Source of the DNA: Methanobacteriaceae archaeon
GTDB lineage: Archaea > Methanobacteriota > Methanobacteria > Methanobacteriales > Methanobacteriaceae
DNA length: 12,772 nt
Direction of reading: 5' to 3'
NCBI GenBank assembly: GCA_027318585.1
Contig: DAHVOW010000034.1
Coordinates: 1 to 12,772 of the forward strand
The position numbers and the translations under genes were made by a program. Below the pieces are notes generated by a model that had not been told where the DNA came from, searched no databases, and saw nothing but the letters and a program-made list of their open reading frames with translations. Shown in pieces: positions 6,519 through 12,772 of the stretch. Every line of letters starts with the position of its first letter. The stretch's first letter is position 1.

Positions 6519-7568
6519 ATGGATTTTAAACGGGTGCTACTCCCTCGTGGAATGCATGTGGGACCGGGTGTTATCAAAGACACCGCAGCTATATGCATGG
6601 ATTTAAGGATTAAAGGGAAATTTCTGGTGGTAACCGGACCTAACACCCTTAAAATTGGTGGGGAGCAGGTTATGGAAAGTCTCCAAAAGGAAGGTTTTGA
6701 GGTGGAATACACCGTCATCCGCCAGCCCTCCCTGGAAGTGGTGGAAGAGGTTCAGGACCAGATGGAGGGAGTCTCGGCGGTCCTGGGAGTGGGTGGTGGT
6801 AAAGTCATCGATGTGGCCAAATTAGCCTCCACCCGCTGCAACCTGGATTTTATAAGCGTTCCCACTGCAGCATCCCATGATGGAATAGCATCACCCCGGG
6901 CCTCCATTAAAAACGAGGAGGGGAGTGTATCCATTGAAGCCGTACCTCCCATTGGGATTATAGCCGATACCCACATCATCGGCCAGGCACCATTCCGCCT
7001 GTTGGCGGCTGGTTTTGGGGATATCATATCCAACCAGACGGCAGTCCTGGATTGGAAATTGGCCCACCGCCTGTTGAATGAATATTTCAGTGACTCTGCA
7101 GCGGCACTGTCCCTGGTAACTGCGGAGGTCACCACCAAAATGGCGGATGCCGTGAAGGAGGGCCACGTGGAAAGCGCGGCCCTGGTAGTGAAGGGCCTTA
7201 TCAGCAGCGGAATGGCCATCAGCATCGCTGGCAGCAGCCGACCAGCCAGCGGAGCTGAACACAAGTTCAGCCACGCCCTGGATCTCATCGCCCCCCAGCC
7301 AGCCCTGCACGGTGAACAGTGTGGTGTGGGCACCATCATGATGATGTACCTCCATGGAGGGGATTGGAAGTTCATACGGGACACACTGAAGGCCATTAAG
7401 GCACCAACCACAGCCCGGGAATTAGGTATTAAACCGGATTATATAATAGAAGCCCTCAGCATGGCCCATAACATACGAAAGGAGCGGTACACCATACTCG
7501 GAGACCGGGGACTCACCACCGAAGCTGCCGAGAAACTGGCAGTGAGTACCGGGGTTATAGAATCTTAA
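6519..7568 (+). CDS. egsA: sn-Glycerol-1-phosphate dehydrogenase
   Basis: This enzyme (EC 1.1.1.261) reduces dihydroxyacetone phosphate with NAD(P)H to sn-glycerol 1-phosphate, the first committed step of archaeal ether lipid synthesis and the origin of the archaeal glycerol stereochemistry. The 349-residue protein belongs to the iron/zinc alcohol dehydrogenase-dehydroquinate synthase superfamily. Visible features are the nucleotide-binding VLGVGGGKVIDVAK (88-101), SVPTAASHDGIASPRASI (113-130) and zinc ligands at the expected places: Asp168 in GFGDIISN, His248 in GAEHKFSHAL and His264 in ALHGEQCGVG. ATG 6519 is supported by GGTGAT seven bases upstream. It is divergent from proS, and T tracts (7573-7579 and later) follow the stop. 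A single-copy housekeeping gene; assignment is firm. Confidence 0.97.
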   Translation: MDFKRVLLPRGMHVGPGVIKDTAAICMDLRIKGKFLVVTGPNTLKIGGEQVMESLQKEGFEVEYTVIRQPSLEVVEEVQDQMEGVSAVLGVGGGKVIDVAKLASTRCNLDFISVPTAASHDGIASPRASIKNEEGSVSIEAVPPIGIIADTHIIGQAPFRLLAAGFGDIISNQTAVLDWKLAHRLLNEYFSDSAAALSLVTAEVTTKMADAVKEGHVESAALVVKGLISSGMAISIAGSSRPASGAEHKFSHALDLIAPQPALHGEQCGVGTIMMMYLHGGDWKFIRDTLKAIKAPTTARELGIKPDYIIEALSMAHNIRKERYTILGDRGLTTEAAEKLAVSTGVIES

Positions 7569-7572
7569 CTAC

Positions 7573-7608
7573 TTTTTTTCTTCCACACCCCTAAGCTTCT
7601 GGTTTTTT
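7573..7608 (+). terminator. T-tract terminator after egsA
   Basis: A run of seven T (7573-7579) followed by another T-rich stretch (GGTTTTTTGTTTTAA, about 7601-7615) lies directly behind the egsA stop, with no strong hairpin. This is the usual form of intrinsic terminator in methanogens. The rest of the 7569-7792 gap holds a candidate promoter for the next gene and no coding sequence that I can see. Confidence 0.45.
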
Positions 7609-7739
7609 GTTTTAATAATTTTCTGCGGGCCTTTTTAGTTCAAAACCATCTATATTAGGTTAATGTAAGGGGAGGTGCAGGGAAATAGATATAAACCGGG
7701 GTTATGATAAAAGTCATATTGGATTAGTTTCTAAATTAG

Positions 7740-7765
7740 CTTGATTATACTTACACTTAGTCAAG
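7740..7765. repeat. Spaced inverted repeat around the candidate TATA box of the UPF0179 gene
   Basis: CTTGA (7740-7744) and TCAAG (7761-7765) flank GATTATACTTACAC. The element TTATAC (7745-7750) is the best TATA candidate upstream of the UPF0179 gene, predicting a leader of about 25 nt that includes AGGGGGA. Five-base arms can occur by chance, so an operator role is tentative. Confidence 0.25.
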
Positions 7766-7792
7766 ATATCACTGGTATGTCCAGGGGGAATT

Positions 7793-8230
7793 ATGGTTAT
7801 GATTACTCTTATTGGGAAAAATTTGGCCGATAAAGGATTGAAATTCATGCACTACGGTGCAACCAGTCAGTGTGAAGGCTGTCGCTTTAAAGCCACTTGC
7901 ATCGATTCCCTGGAGTCAGGGAGACTATACCGGATCAAAAATGTGAAGGACACCACCCAGCCCTGCCCGGTGCATGAAGGGGGGCAGGTTAAGGTGGTGG
8001 AGGTGGACAAGGCCCTGATCAAAACCCTTATAGATTCTAAAAAAGCATTTGAGGGGTCACGTTTCACTTACACTCCTCGTCAGTGTGATGAGGAATGTCC
8101 CCTGCGAGAGTTATGCATCCCGGAAGGACTGTACCAGGATGATAAGTGCAAGATCGTTAAAAAGATGGGTAAACCCCAACCGAAATGTCCCCGTGGTTAT
8201 GACCTGACCACGGTACTGGTTAAATATTAA
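7793..8230 (+). CDS. UPF0179 family cysteine-rich protein
   Basis: A 145-residue archaeal protein of the uncharacterised UPF0179 family, recognised from the N-terminal ITLIGKNLADKGLKF and the cysteine layout. It has nine Cys: a CxxC-x5-C cluster (CEGCRFKATC), one in QPCPV, a second CxxxC-x5-C cluster (CDEECPLRELC), and one each in DKCK and PKCPRG. The two similar clusters suggest an internal duplication and binding of an Fe-S cluster or zinc. No enzyme motif is evident. Start choice: ATG 7793 lies only about four bases after AGGGGGA (7783-7789), whereas ATG 7799, two codons on, lies about ten bases after it and gives the MITLIG start I would expect for the family; either is possible. The gene lies 21 bp before rpiA and is probably cotranscribed with it. 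Confidence 0.88.
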   Translation: MVMITLIGKNLADKGLKFMHYGATSQCEGCRFKATCIDSLESGRLYRIKNVKDTTQPCPVHEGGQVKVVEVDKALIKTLIDSKKAFEGSRFTYTPRQCDEECPLRELCIPEGLYQDDKCKIVKKMGKPQPKCPRGYDLTTVLVKY

Positions 8231-8251
8231 GCTGAATATGGAGTGCCCCCT

Positions 8252-8923
8252 ATGGATCCAAAAAAACGTGTTGGACTTGAAGCTGCCCTGCGGGTGGAGG
8301 ACGGTATGGTGGTGGGCCTGGGAACGGGTTCTACCACCTACCATTTCATAAAAAGCCTGGCTGAACGATTAAAAGAGGAAGAAATGGAGGTTTTAGGTAT
8401 TCCTACCTCCTACCAGTCCTATTTTGTGGCGGTGGATCTGGGAATACCAGTCACCACCCTGGACGAGCACCAGCCGGACCTGGCGGTGGATGGTGCCGAT
8501 GAAGTGGACCCCTACCTCAACCTCATTAAGGGAGGAGGCGCCGCCCACACCCGGGAGAAGATCGTGGACTACGCTGCTGAAACTTTCCTGGTAATAGTGG
8601 ATGAATCAAAAATGGTGGACCAGCTGGGTGCTTTCCCGGTACCGGTGGAAGTCCTTCCCCTGGCCTTGAACACGGTCATGAAGCGCCTAGAAACTATGAA
8701 AGGTACGCCTCGTATCCGGATGGCTCACATGAAAGATGGTCCGGTGGTTAGTGATAACAACAACTTCATCCTGGATGTGGAGTTTGAAGATATTCCCCAC
8801 CCGGTTCTTTTGGAGAAGGAATTAAACAACATACCGGGGGTCCTGGAAAACGGCATATTCACCGGTGAAGTGGACGAAGTTCTCATCGGCTCTGTTACCC
8901 AAGTTAAATCCATAAAAAAATAG
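8252..8923 (+). CDS. rpiA: Ribose-5-phosphate isomerase A
   Basis: RpiA interconverts ribose 5-phosphate and ribulose 5-phosphate, supplying ribose for nucleotides; in methanogens it acts in the cytoplasm downstream of the ribulose monophosphate route or the nonoxidative pentose pathway. The 223-residue length is typical. Visible motifs are GLGTGSTTYHFI (22-33, phosphate loop), DLAVDGADEVD (76-86, with the catalytic Asp80 and Asp83), KGGGAAHTREK (93-103, Lys93 and Glu102 at the active-site positions) and IPGVLENGIF (194-203). ATG 8252 is preferred because GGAG (8240-8243) lies eight bases upstream; an in-frame GTG at 8243 overlaps that site. The gene follows UPF0179 by 21 bp. A short T tract (8926-8931) after the stop may cause partial termination. 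Confidence 0.96.
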   Translation: MDPKKRVGLEAALRVEDGMVVGLGTGSTTYHFIKSLAERLKEEEMEVLGIPTSYQSYFVAVDLGIPVTTLDEHQPDLAVDGADEVDPYLNLIKGGGAAHTREKIVDYAAETFLVIVDESKMVDQLGAFPVPVEVLPLALNTVMKRLETMKGTPRIRMAHMKDGPVVSDNNNFILDVEFEDIPHPVLLEKELNNIPGVLENGIFTGEVDEVLIGSVTQVKSIKK

Positions 8924-8961
8924 AATTTTTTCAACAAAACTATATTATGAAGTGAATTGTC

Positions 8962-9357
8962 ATGCGTCTTTTAACTAGAAAATTGTTGGTGGTCATAATC
9001 GTAGTGGGAGGTATCCTGGCCGCCACTGGAATATACATAAGCTCCCAACCCGTAATACAGGAAGCCAGTGGCTCCGTAGGCACTATAGCCCCTGAAGAGG
9101 AAGAAACCATCATCATCCCCGAGGAAACTAACCTCACCCAGAACTACACCATCCCCTCCCAGGTCCTGTTTAAGGGAAACACCTACACGGTTATAAAAAA
9201 GGATCTCAAATTCATTGGACCTGAAACGCCGGTGTGTCCCTACTGTGGTTCCAACTCCACCACCCAAACCGGGTCCTCAACTCGGGGAAACTACTGGTTC
9301 TATTACTACCAATGCTATACCTGCAACCGATTCTTCACCACCTACGCCAACCAGTAG
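8962..9357 (+). CDS. Membrane-anchored zinc-ribbon protein, ribbon probably outside the cell
   Basis: A 131-residue protein of unknown function. Residues 1-7 (MRLLTRK) are basic, residues 8-25 form one hydrophobic membrane segment, residues 26-90 are an acidic, Thr/Pro-containing linker, and residues 92-121 form a zinc ribbon C92-x2-C95...C118-x2-C121. Basic residues before the membrane segment and acidic ones after it predict N-inside, C-outside topology, so the ribbon would face the exterior; three N-x-S/T sequons in the C-terminal part (NLT, NYT, NST) are compatible. The ribbon resembles the small ribbons of transposases and regulators (CPYCGS...YQCYTCNRFF), but no DNA-acting domain is present. 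The ribosome binding site is GTGA (8951-8954). It lies 38 bp after rpiA and may share its transcript or use its own A/T-rich promoter. Confidence 0.8.
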   Translation: MRLLTRKLLVVIIVVGGILAATGIYISSQPVIQEASGSVGTIAPEEEETIIIPEETNLTQNYTIPSQVLFKGNTYTVIKKDLKFIGPETPVCPYCGSNSTTQTGSSTRGNYWFYYYQCYTCNRFFTTYANQ

Positions 9358-9364
9358 AGTAAGA

Positions 9365-9424
9365 TAAAAGGAAGGTCCTTTTAAGTTATAGGTTCTATTT
9401 ATTAATAGTGGATTAAAGGGACCT
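9365..9424. terminator. Nested inverted repeats between convergent genes, probable bidirectional terminator
   Basis: Three overlapping structures are visible. A local hairpin pairs 9365-9372 with 9376-9383 (TAAAAGGA/TCCTTTTA, loop AGG). A long-range arm pairs AGGTCCTTTTAA (9373-9384) with TTAAAGGGACCT (9413-9424), with one wobble. Inside it, CTATT (9395-9399) pairs with AATAG (9404-9408). The first two are mutually exclusive. T-rich sequence (TTCTTTTTAAA, about 9427-9437) follows on the plus strand. The position between two gene ends suggests termination in both directions. The structure is seen directly, the function is inferred. Confidence 0.5.
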
Positions 9425-9447
9425 ACTTCTTTTTAAATGATGTTGTT

Positions 9448-9759
9448 TTAGTAGGGGCTATAATAGATGAGACCCACCAGGGCACTGACCAGGTTGGCCA
9501 AGACCGACAGGTAAAGGGCCTGGCGGAGGGTTACCCTCAGAAGGAGATATACGATAGGAACTTCCACCAGGACCACCAGGGCCTCCATAAGGACCAGATT
9601 ATCCAGAAAGTAAAGATAAAAAAACTGGGCCAGGGGTAAGGTCAGGGAGTTAATCAGCACGGAATAAAAAACCAGATTAAGGGCATTCCTTTTAAGAATA
9701 ATATACCATACCAGAGCTTCCAGGGCAACAGTTAACACCCAGGAGGTGAAAAAGAACAT
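9448..9759 (-). CDS. Small integral membrane protein of unknown function
   Basis: A 103-residue, almost entirely hydrophobic protein with about four membrane segments (roughly 4-20, 27-48, 54-74 and 78-98) and a conserved-looking ending QALYLSVLANLVSALVGLIYY. There are few charged residues and no recognisable transporter or enzyme motif. Its ribosome binding site (GGTGAG, 9764-9769) overlaps the stop codon of the upstream gene, and its ATG lies four bases after that stop, so the two are translated together. The partner encodes a secreted protein with a C-terminal membrane anchor; the pair probably forms one membrane complex. I do not recognise an established function. Confidence 0.8.
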   Translation of the reverse strand: MFFFTSWVLTVALEALVWYIILKRNALNLVFYSVLINSLTLPLAQFFYLYFLDNLVLMEALVVLVEVPIVYLLLRVTLRQALYLSVLANLVSALVGLIYYSPY

Positions 9760-9763
9760 TTTC

Positions 9764-10390
9764 TCACCGGTATCGTCGGTACAGGAGGACTAAAAGGATA
9801 GCCACCGCTGCCAGGATGGGCACCAGGTAGAACCAGTACTGATCTTCCTGGTTTGTGGGAGCCGCGGGTGTGGTGTTCTGATCTAGGAAACTCTCCTCTA
9901 CGGTCTGGCCATCATGGTATCCGAACACCACCCGGTCCTTTACTATTTCAAGACCATCCTCATCCAGGGACACCACCTTCAGCTTGATGGTGGCATTCTC
10001 CAGGGGATTGGTATCACTGACGGTGTCGTAGATGGCTTCCAGCTTTAGATTGGAATTCAAGACTCGGGAATCATTCTGGAAATAGGCATCCAACTGGTTG
10101 GAGTCCATGGATTTTAGTACCTCCCGGTTGAATTGGGACTGGTTCACAGCGTAGATGGAGGCCACACTGAACTTGTAGAAGGTGAAGGGTGATGAATTCA
10201 GGATCTGAAAGTCCGGAGACGGATTTCCGTGTAAAAGGAAGACATAGCCCGGGTAATCATCAATATTTTCCAATTCGTAGTAGATGGGCACGTTCTTCTT
10301 CCCGGGTTCCAGGACATCCCCATAGACCGGGCTAAGGGAGAAAACAAAAATCAGCACTAAAAACATGACCAGGACGTTTCCAGACTTCAT
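9764..10390 (-). CDS. Exported protein with C-terminal membrane anchor, unknown function
   Basis: A 208-residue protein with a signal peptide (about 1-24, likely cut near VYG-D), an extracellular domain and one C-terminal membrane helix (about 186-204) followed by basic RRYR, giving an outside domain with a cytoplasmic tail. The mature start DVLEPGKKNVPIYYELENI and the segment DDYPGYVFLLHGNP look like a conserved module that I associate with uncharacterised prokaryotic membrane proteins, but I cannot name a family. Five N-x-S/T sequons (NSS, NQS, NDS, NAT, NTT) suit an exported archaeal protein. There is no convincing ribosome binding site before the ATG, while a TATA box sits about 25 bases upstream, which predicts a leaderless mRNA. 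It is first in a two-gene unit with the small membrane protein. Its end is not related to sortase or PGF-type anchors that I can see. Confidence 0.82.
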   Translation of the reverse strand: MKSGNVLVMFLVLIFVFSLSPVYGDVLEPGKKNVPIYYELENIDDYPGYVFLLHGNPSPDFQILNSSPFTFYKFSVASIYAVNQSQFNREVLKSMDSNQLDAYFQNDSRVLNSNLKLEAIYDTVSDTNPLENATIKLKVVSLDEDGLEIVKDRVVFGYHDGQTVEESFLDQNTTPAAPTNQEDQYWFYLVPILAAVAILLVLLYRRYR

Positions 10391-10412
10391 AGTAACAGAT
10401 CTGAACTTTTTT

Positions 10413-10420
10413 TTATAATA
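10413..10420 (-). promoter_or_regulatory. TATA box predicting a leaderless transcript
   Basis: The minus strand reads GGATAAAAAAAC (BRE-like) followed by TATTATAA, centred about 26 bases before the A of the ATG at 10390. At the usual archaeal TATA-to-start distance, transcription would begin at or within a base or two of the start codon. The sequence before the ATG (GATCTGTTACT) lacks a ribosome binding site, which agrees. Confidence 0.5.
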
Positions 10421-10476
10421 GTTTTTTTATCCAAGTACTCCCTTCCATTTTTACATAAAACACTTCCATGATGGGG

Positions 10477-11295
10477 TTATTCTTCAACTGAATCCCGGGT
10501 ATACTTCTGTACCAGGGAGGATATGAGGAAGGCCAGGGCCATGAAGAGGACAATGGTGGCCCCGCTGGCCAGGTTGAATTGGTAGGATAGGACCAGTCCC
10601 CCGGTGGTTAGTGCTATTCCCAGGGCCACTGATAAGATCATCATCTGGCCCAGATGATCGGTGTACTCCCGGGAGATGGCGGCGGGTATGGTTAATAGGG
10701 CAATGATGAGTATCACCCCCACCACTTTAATGAGCACCACCACCGACAGGGCCACCAGGGCTAAAAGCAAAAGATAAATGGCCTCGGCCGGCATGCCCAC
10801 CACGGTACTGAACTCCTCATCAAAGGACAGGGCTAAAAACTCCCTGCGTAAGAGGTACACTGTGGCCAGGATCACCACATCCAACAGGAGCATCAGGTAC
10901 AGGTCCGAGGTGGGAACGGTGAGTATGTTTCCAAACAGGTAACTTAACAGGTCCGGTGCGTATCCCGGGGTGAGGTTTACGAATATAATACCCAGTGCCA
11001 TGCCCACACTCCACAGGATGCCAATGGCGGTATCCTCCGAGACTTCCATCCTCTTTTTTATAAGACCGATGCTGGTGGCCGCCAGGAGGGTGAAGGGCAC
11101 CGCAGCCAGGAGGGGATTAACACCCAGGAAGTATCCCAATCCCACCCCTCCGAAGGCAGAGTGGCTGATGCCACCACTTATGAAGACGATCCTTTTGATG
11201 ACCACGTAGCATCCCACCACTCCACAGGCCACGCTGACCAGGACTGCCGCCAGGAAGGCGTTCTGCATGAAACTGTACTGCAGGATTTCCAGCAT
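10477..11295 (-). CDS. znuB: Metal (zinc/manganese-type) ABC transporter permease, ZnuB/MntB family
   Basis: A 272-residue ABC-3 family permease, the membrane channel of a high-affinity Zn2+ or Mn2+ importer. It is hydrophobic throughout with about eight to nine membrane helices. Family landmarks include the N-terminal MLEILQYSFMQNAFLAAVLV, GCYVVIKRIVFISGGISHSAFGG (28-50, split here by the first helix end), ILWSVGMALGI and the late segment KVVGVILIIALLTIPAA, which contacts the ATPase. The ATG lies 12 bp behind znuC, and AAGGAT (11305-11310) overlaps the znuC stop. It is the last gene of the znuA-znuC-znuB order. The symbol is by family; the metal specificity cannot be read from the permease. 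Confidence 0.93.
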   Translation of the reverse strand: MLEILQYSFMQNAFLAAVLVSVACGVVGCYVVIKRIVFISGGISHSAFGGVGLGYFLGVNPLLAAVPFTLLAATSIGLIKKRMEVSEDTAIGILWSVGMALGIIFVNLTPGYAPDLLSYLFGNILTVPTSDLYLMLLLDVVILATVYLLRREFLALSFDEEFSTVVGMPAEAIYLLLLALVALSVVVLIKVVGVILIIALLTIPAAISREYTDHLGQMMILSVALGIALTTGGLVLSYQFNLASGATIVLFMALAFLISSLVQKYTRDSVEE

Positions 11296-11307
11296 ATTAT
11301 CAAATCC

Positions 11308-12057
11308 TTAATGTTCTTTAAGCACCCGATGGGGGGTGTGGCCATGGGTAACCAGTTCCAGGGGACAGCCATACATCTTCTCGATAACCTCCCCGGCACC
11401 CTCCACTTGGCCATGGTAGTACATGCGCTGGTTAAGGCAGGCCATATGTTCCACCTGGTCCAGGACCGCCCCTACATCGTGGGTGACCAGGATGATGGTC
11501 ATCTTTTTTTTCAACTTCTCCAGGAGCTGGTAAAATGAAAACTGCATCTGGGGATCCACACTGGACATGGGCTCATCCAGGAGGAGAAGTTTAGGGTCTC
11601 TAACCAGAGCCCGGGCCAAAAACACCCTCTGCACCTGTCCACCTGATAACTGTCCCATCTGACGGTCCTCCAGGCCCTCCATCTCCACCATCTCCAGGGC
11701 CTGGTGAACGGCCTCCCGATCCTCCGGGCCATAGCCTTTAAACAGTCCCTGGTAGCGGCCAGTTAAGACCGTGTCCTCCACGTTAATGGGAAAATCATGG
11801 AGGAAGGACACATGCTGGGGCAGATACCCCATAAGTTCCCGGGCCCTTCGGGGGTCCTGGCCAAAGACCTGCACCTCCCCCTGGAAGGGAGTGATAAGGC
11901 CCAGTATCAGGCGCAGCAATGAACTCTTACCACCACCATTAGGGCCGATGATGGCCAGGAATGACTTATGAGGCACCTGTAGGTTAATATCCTCCAGCAC
12001 CAACCGTTTCCGGTAGTAAAAGTTCAGATCCTTGATTTTAACGGCAGTTTCTTCCAT
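11308..12057 (-). CDS. znuC: Metal ABC transporter ATP-binding protein, ZnuC/MntA family
   Basis: The ATPase subunit that powers the adjacent permease. From the chosen start it has 249 residues with every ABC landmark: Walker A GPNGGGKSS (38-46), Q-loop LPQH (79-82), signature LSGGQVQR (137-144), Walker B LLLLDEP (157-163, catalytic Glu162), D-loop SSVDP and the switch His in THD (192-194). The C-terminal tail HGHTPHRVLKEH contains several His, common in this family. Start choice: ATG 12057 is preceded by AGGAA and begins just before the conserved VKIKDLNFYY; an upstream in-frame ATG at 12096 would add 13 residues that look unlike the family and has no ribosome binding site close by. The 73-bp gap to the znuA-like gene contains GGTGAG (12118-12123) without a start codon at the right distance. 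Confidence 0.94.
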   Translation of the reverse strand: MEETAVKIKDLNFYYRKRLVLEDINLQVPHKSFLAIIGPNGGGKSSLLRLILGLITPFQGEVQVFGQDPRRARELMGYLPQHVSFLHDFPINVEDTVLTGRYQGLFKGYGPEDREAVHQALEMVEMEGLEDRQMGQLSGGQVQRVFLARALVRDPKLLLLDEPMSSVDPQMQFSFYQLLEKLKKKMTIILVTHDVGAVLDQVEHMACLNQRMYYHGQVEGAGEVIEKMYGCPLELVTHGHTPHRVLKEH

Positions 12058-12130
12058 GGCTTTGTTTCCTAATTCTTTTTGATTAAGGGTGATCATTTAT
12101 TTTACACGAAATGGTCTCTCACCTTTTTTA

Positions 12131-12772
12131 TTAGTTACGGGAGAAGGCCATGGCCACCTGGGCCAGGTTCTTCAGGTAGTCTCTGGCCAGGGAGTCCACC
12201 ACCACCACTTCTCCCCCCAGCTCATCGGCGATTACCTGGGCGTTTCTCTGGTTGTGCTGGGGGGATACGAAGACCAGGGTTATGTTATCCTGGCGGGCCT
12301 GGTCCACCAGCTGGGCCAGTTCCTGGGAGGTAGGCTCCTTACCCTCCTTCTCAATGGCAACCTGTTCCAGACCATAATCCCGGCACAGGTAGGCCCAGGC
12401 CGGATGATAAACCAGGATCTTCTTGCTTTTGACCTTCTGTAATGAATGGGTAAGGTTCTGATCCAGTTGGTCAAGTTCCTTCAGGTACTGATCCCGGTTC
12501 TCCTGATAATACCTCTGATTATCAGGGTCAACCTCCACCAGGGCCTGGTAGGTGTTCTCCACCATTATTTTAGCATTCCTGGGGGATACCCATACATGGG
12601 GGTCGCCGGAGCTTTCACCCTGGTTTATGAAGTTTATACCCTGGGAGGTGTTAACCACCTTCATCTGGGGGTTCATGGCCCTCATCTTATCCATCCAGGT
12701 CAGTTCAAACTCCAGGGGCGAGCCCACCATCAGGTAGAGCTGGGCCTGGGAGAGCTCCTGCATCTGCTGAGA
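12131..12772 (-). CDS. znuA: Metal ABC transporter substrate-binding protein, ZnuA family (5' truncated)
   Basis: The C-terminal 214 residues of a cluster A-I solute-binding protein that captures Zn2+ or Mn2+ outside the cell. The frame stays open to the window edge (SQQ precedes the first visible Met at 12763, and SQQMQELSQAQLYLMVG aligns with an internal part of the family), so the signal peptide and about 80 residues with the first His ligand are outside. Visible ligands are His in GDPHVWVSP, His in VYHPAWAYLCRDYGL and an acidic residue in VVVVDSLARDY. The long linking helix (about residues 68-110 from the first visible Met) is present. The His-rich loop of classical zinc-specific ZnuA is not seen in the visible part; it would normally precede GDPHVW, and here that position reads NFINQGESSG. 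Metal choice therefore stays open. Confidence 0.92.
   Translation of the reverse strand, partial: SQQMQELSQAQLYLMVGSPLEFELTWMDKMRAMNPQMKVVNTSQGINFINQGESSGDPHVWVSPRNAKIMVENTYQALVEVDPDNQRYYQENRDQYLKELDQLDQNLTHSLQKVKSKKILVYHPAWAYLCRDYGLEQVAIEKEGKEPTSQELAQLVDQARQDNITLVFVSPQHNQRNAQVIADELGGEVVVVDSLARDYLKNLAQVAMAFSRN

Noticed and set aside
6752..7411. Long open frame antisense to egsA (219 codons), plus another of 154 codons in the same region
   Set aside because: Both lie fully inside the firmly identified egsA gene on the opposite strand, have no ribosome binding site or family resemblance, and reflect codon bias of egsA.
8936..8950. TATA-like CTATATTATG before the membrane-anchored zinc-ribbon gene as a leaderless promoter
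   Set aside because: The centre lies only about 18 bases before the ATG, which is too short, and a GTGA site is present.
12079..12442. Open frames on the plus strand across the znuA-znuC junction
   Set aside because: They are antisense to znuA-like coding sequence with clear family motifs and show no independent start signals.
1..12772. CRISPR array, insertion sequence, tRNA or rRNA genes, phage or toxin-antitoxin modules
   Set aside because: Read through on both strands; no regularly spaced repeats, transposase motifs, cloverleaf-like segments or defence-related domains were seen.

Overview
The window comes from an archaeon, almost certainly a hydrogenotrophic methanogen of the order Methanobacteriales (Methanobacterium-like). 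The evidence is an archaeal sn-glycerol-1-phosphate dehydrogenase (egsA), coenzyme F420 biosynthesis (cofC), an archaeal-type prolyl-tRNA synthetase with a zinc-binding C-terminal region ending in Tyr, a UPF0179 protein, a phenylacetate-CoA ligase/coenzyme F390 synthetase-like enzyme paired with an ACT-domain protein, and archaeal promoter syntax (TATA boxes, GGTGA/AGGAGG ribosome binding sites, T-tract terminators). The genus is inference; the domain and the methanogenic background are well supported.

Layout. 1-1453 (+): 3' part of an AMP-forming aryl-CoA ligase, then a double-ACT protein, ending at a strong hairpin shared with the convergent gene. 1624-2613 (-): a monocistronic gene for a zinc-ribbon/acidic-linker/SHOCT protein. 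2709-6301 (-): a compact cluster transcribed proS, secreted protein of unknown function, cofC, thiD, with gaps of 11 bp, -4 bp and 28 bp. 6302-6518: divergent promoter region. 6519-9357 (+): egsA, then a 224-bp gap, then UPF0179, rpiA and a membrane-anchored zinc-ribbon protein. 9358-9447: nested inverted repeats between convergent genes. 9448-10390 (-): two genes for membrane or secreted proteins of unknown function, with a promoter placed for a leaderless transcript. 10477-12772 (-): a zinc/manganese-type ABC transporter in the order znuA-like (cut by the window edge), znuC-like, znuB-like.

How the genes fit together. Most of the window is core metabolism: aromatic acid activation, thiamine pyrimidine phosphorylation, F420 side-chain precursor activation, proline charging, archaeal lipid backbone synthesis and pentose phosphate interconversion, plus one metal uptake system. 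The less understood part consists of the secreted protein inside the proS-cofC unit, the zinc-ribbon/SHOCT protein, the Cys-rich UPF0179 protein, the zinc ribbon predicted to lie outside the membrane, and the two-gene membrane pair. I see no CRISPR array, insertion sequence, tRNA, rRNA or phage gene, and no convincing sign of a defence island or a wholly new multi-gene system. The best leads for something undescribed are the 9448-10390 pair and the cell-surface proteins.
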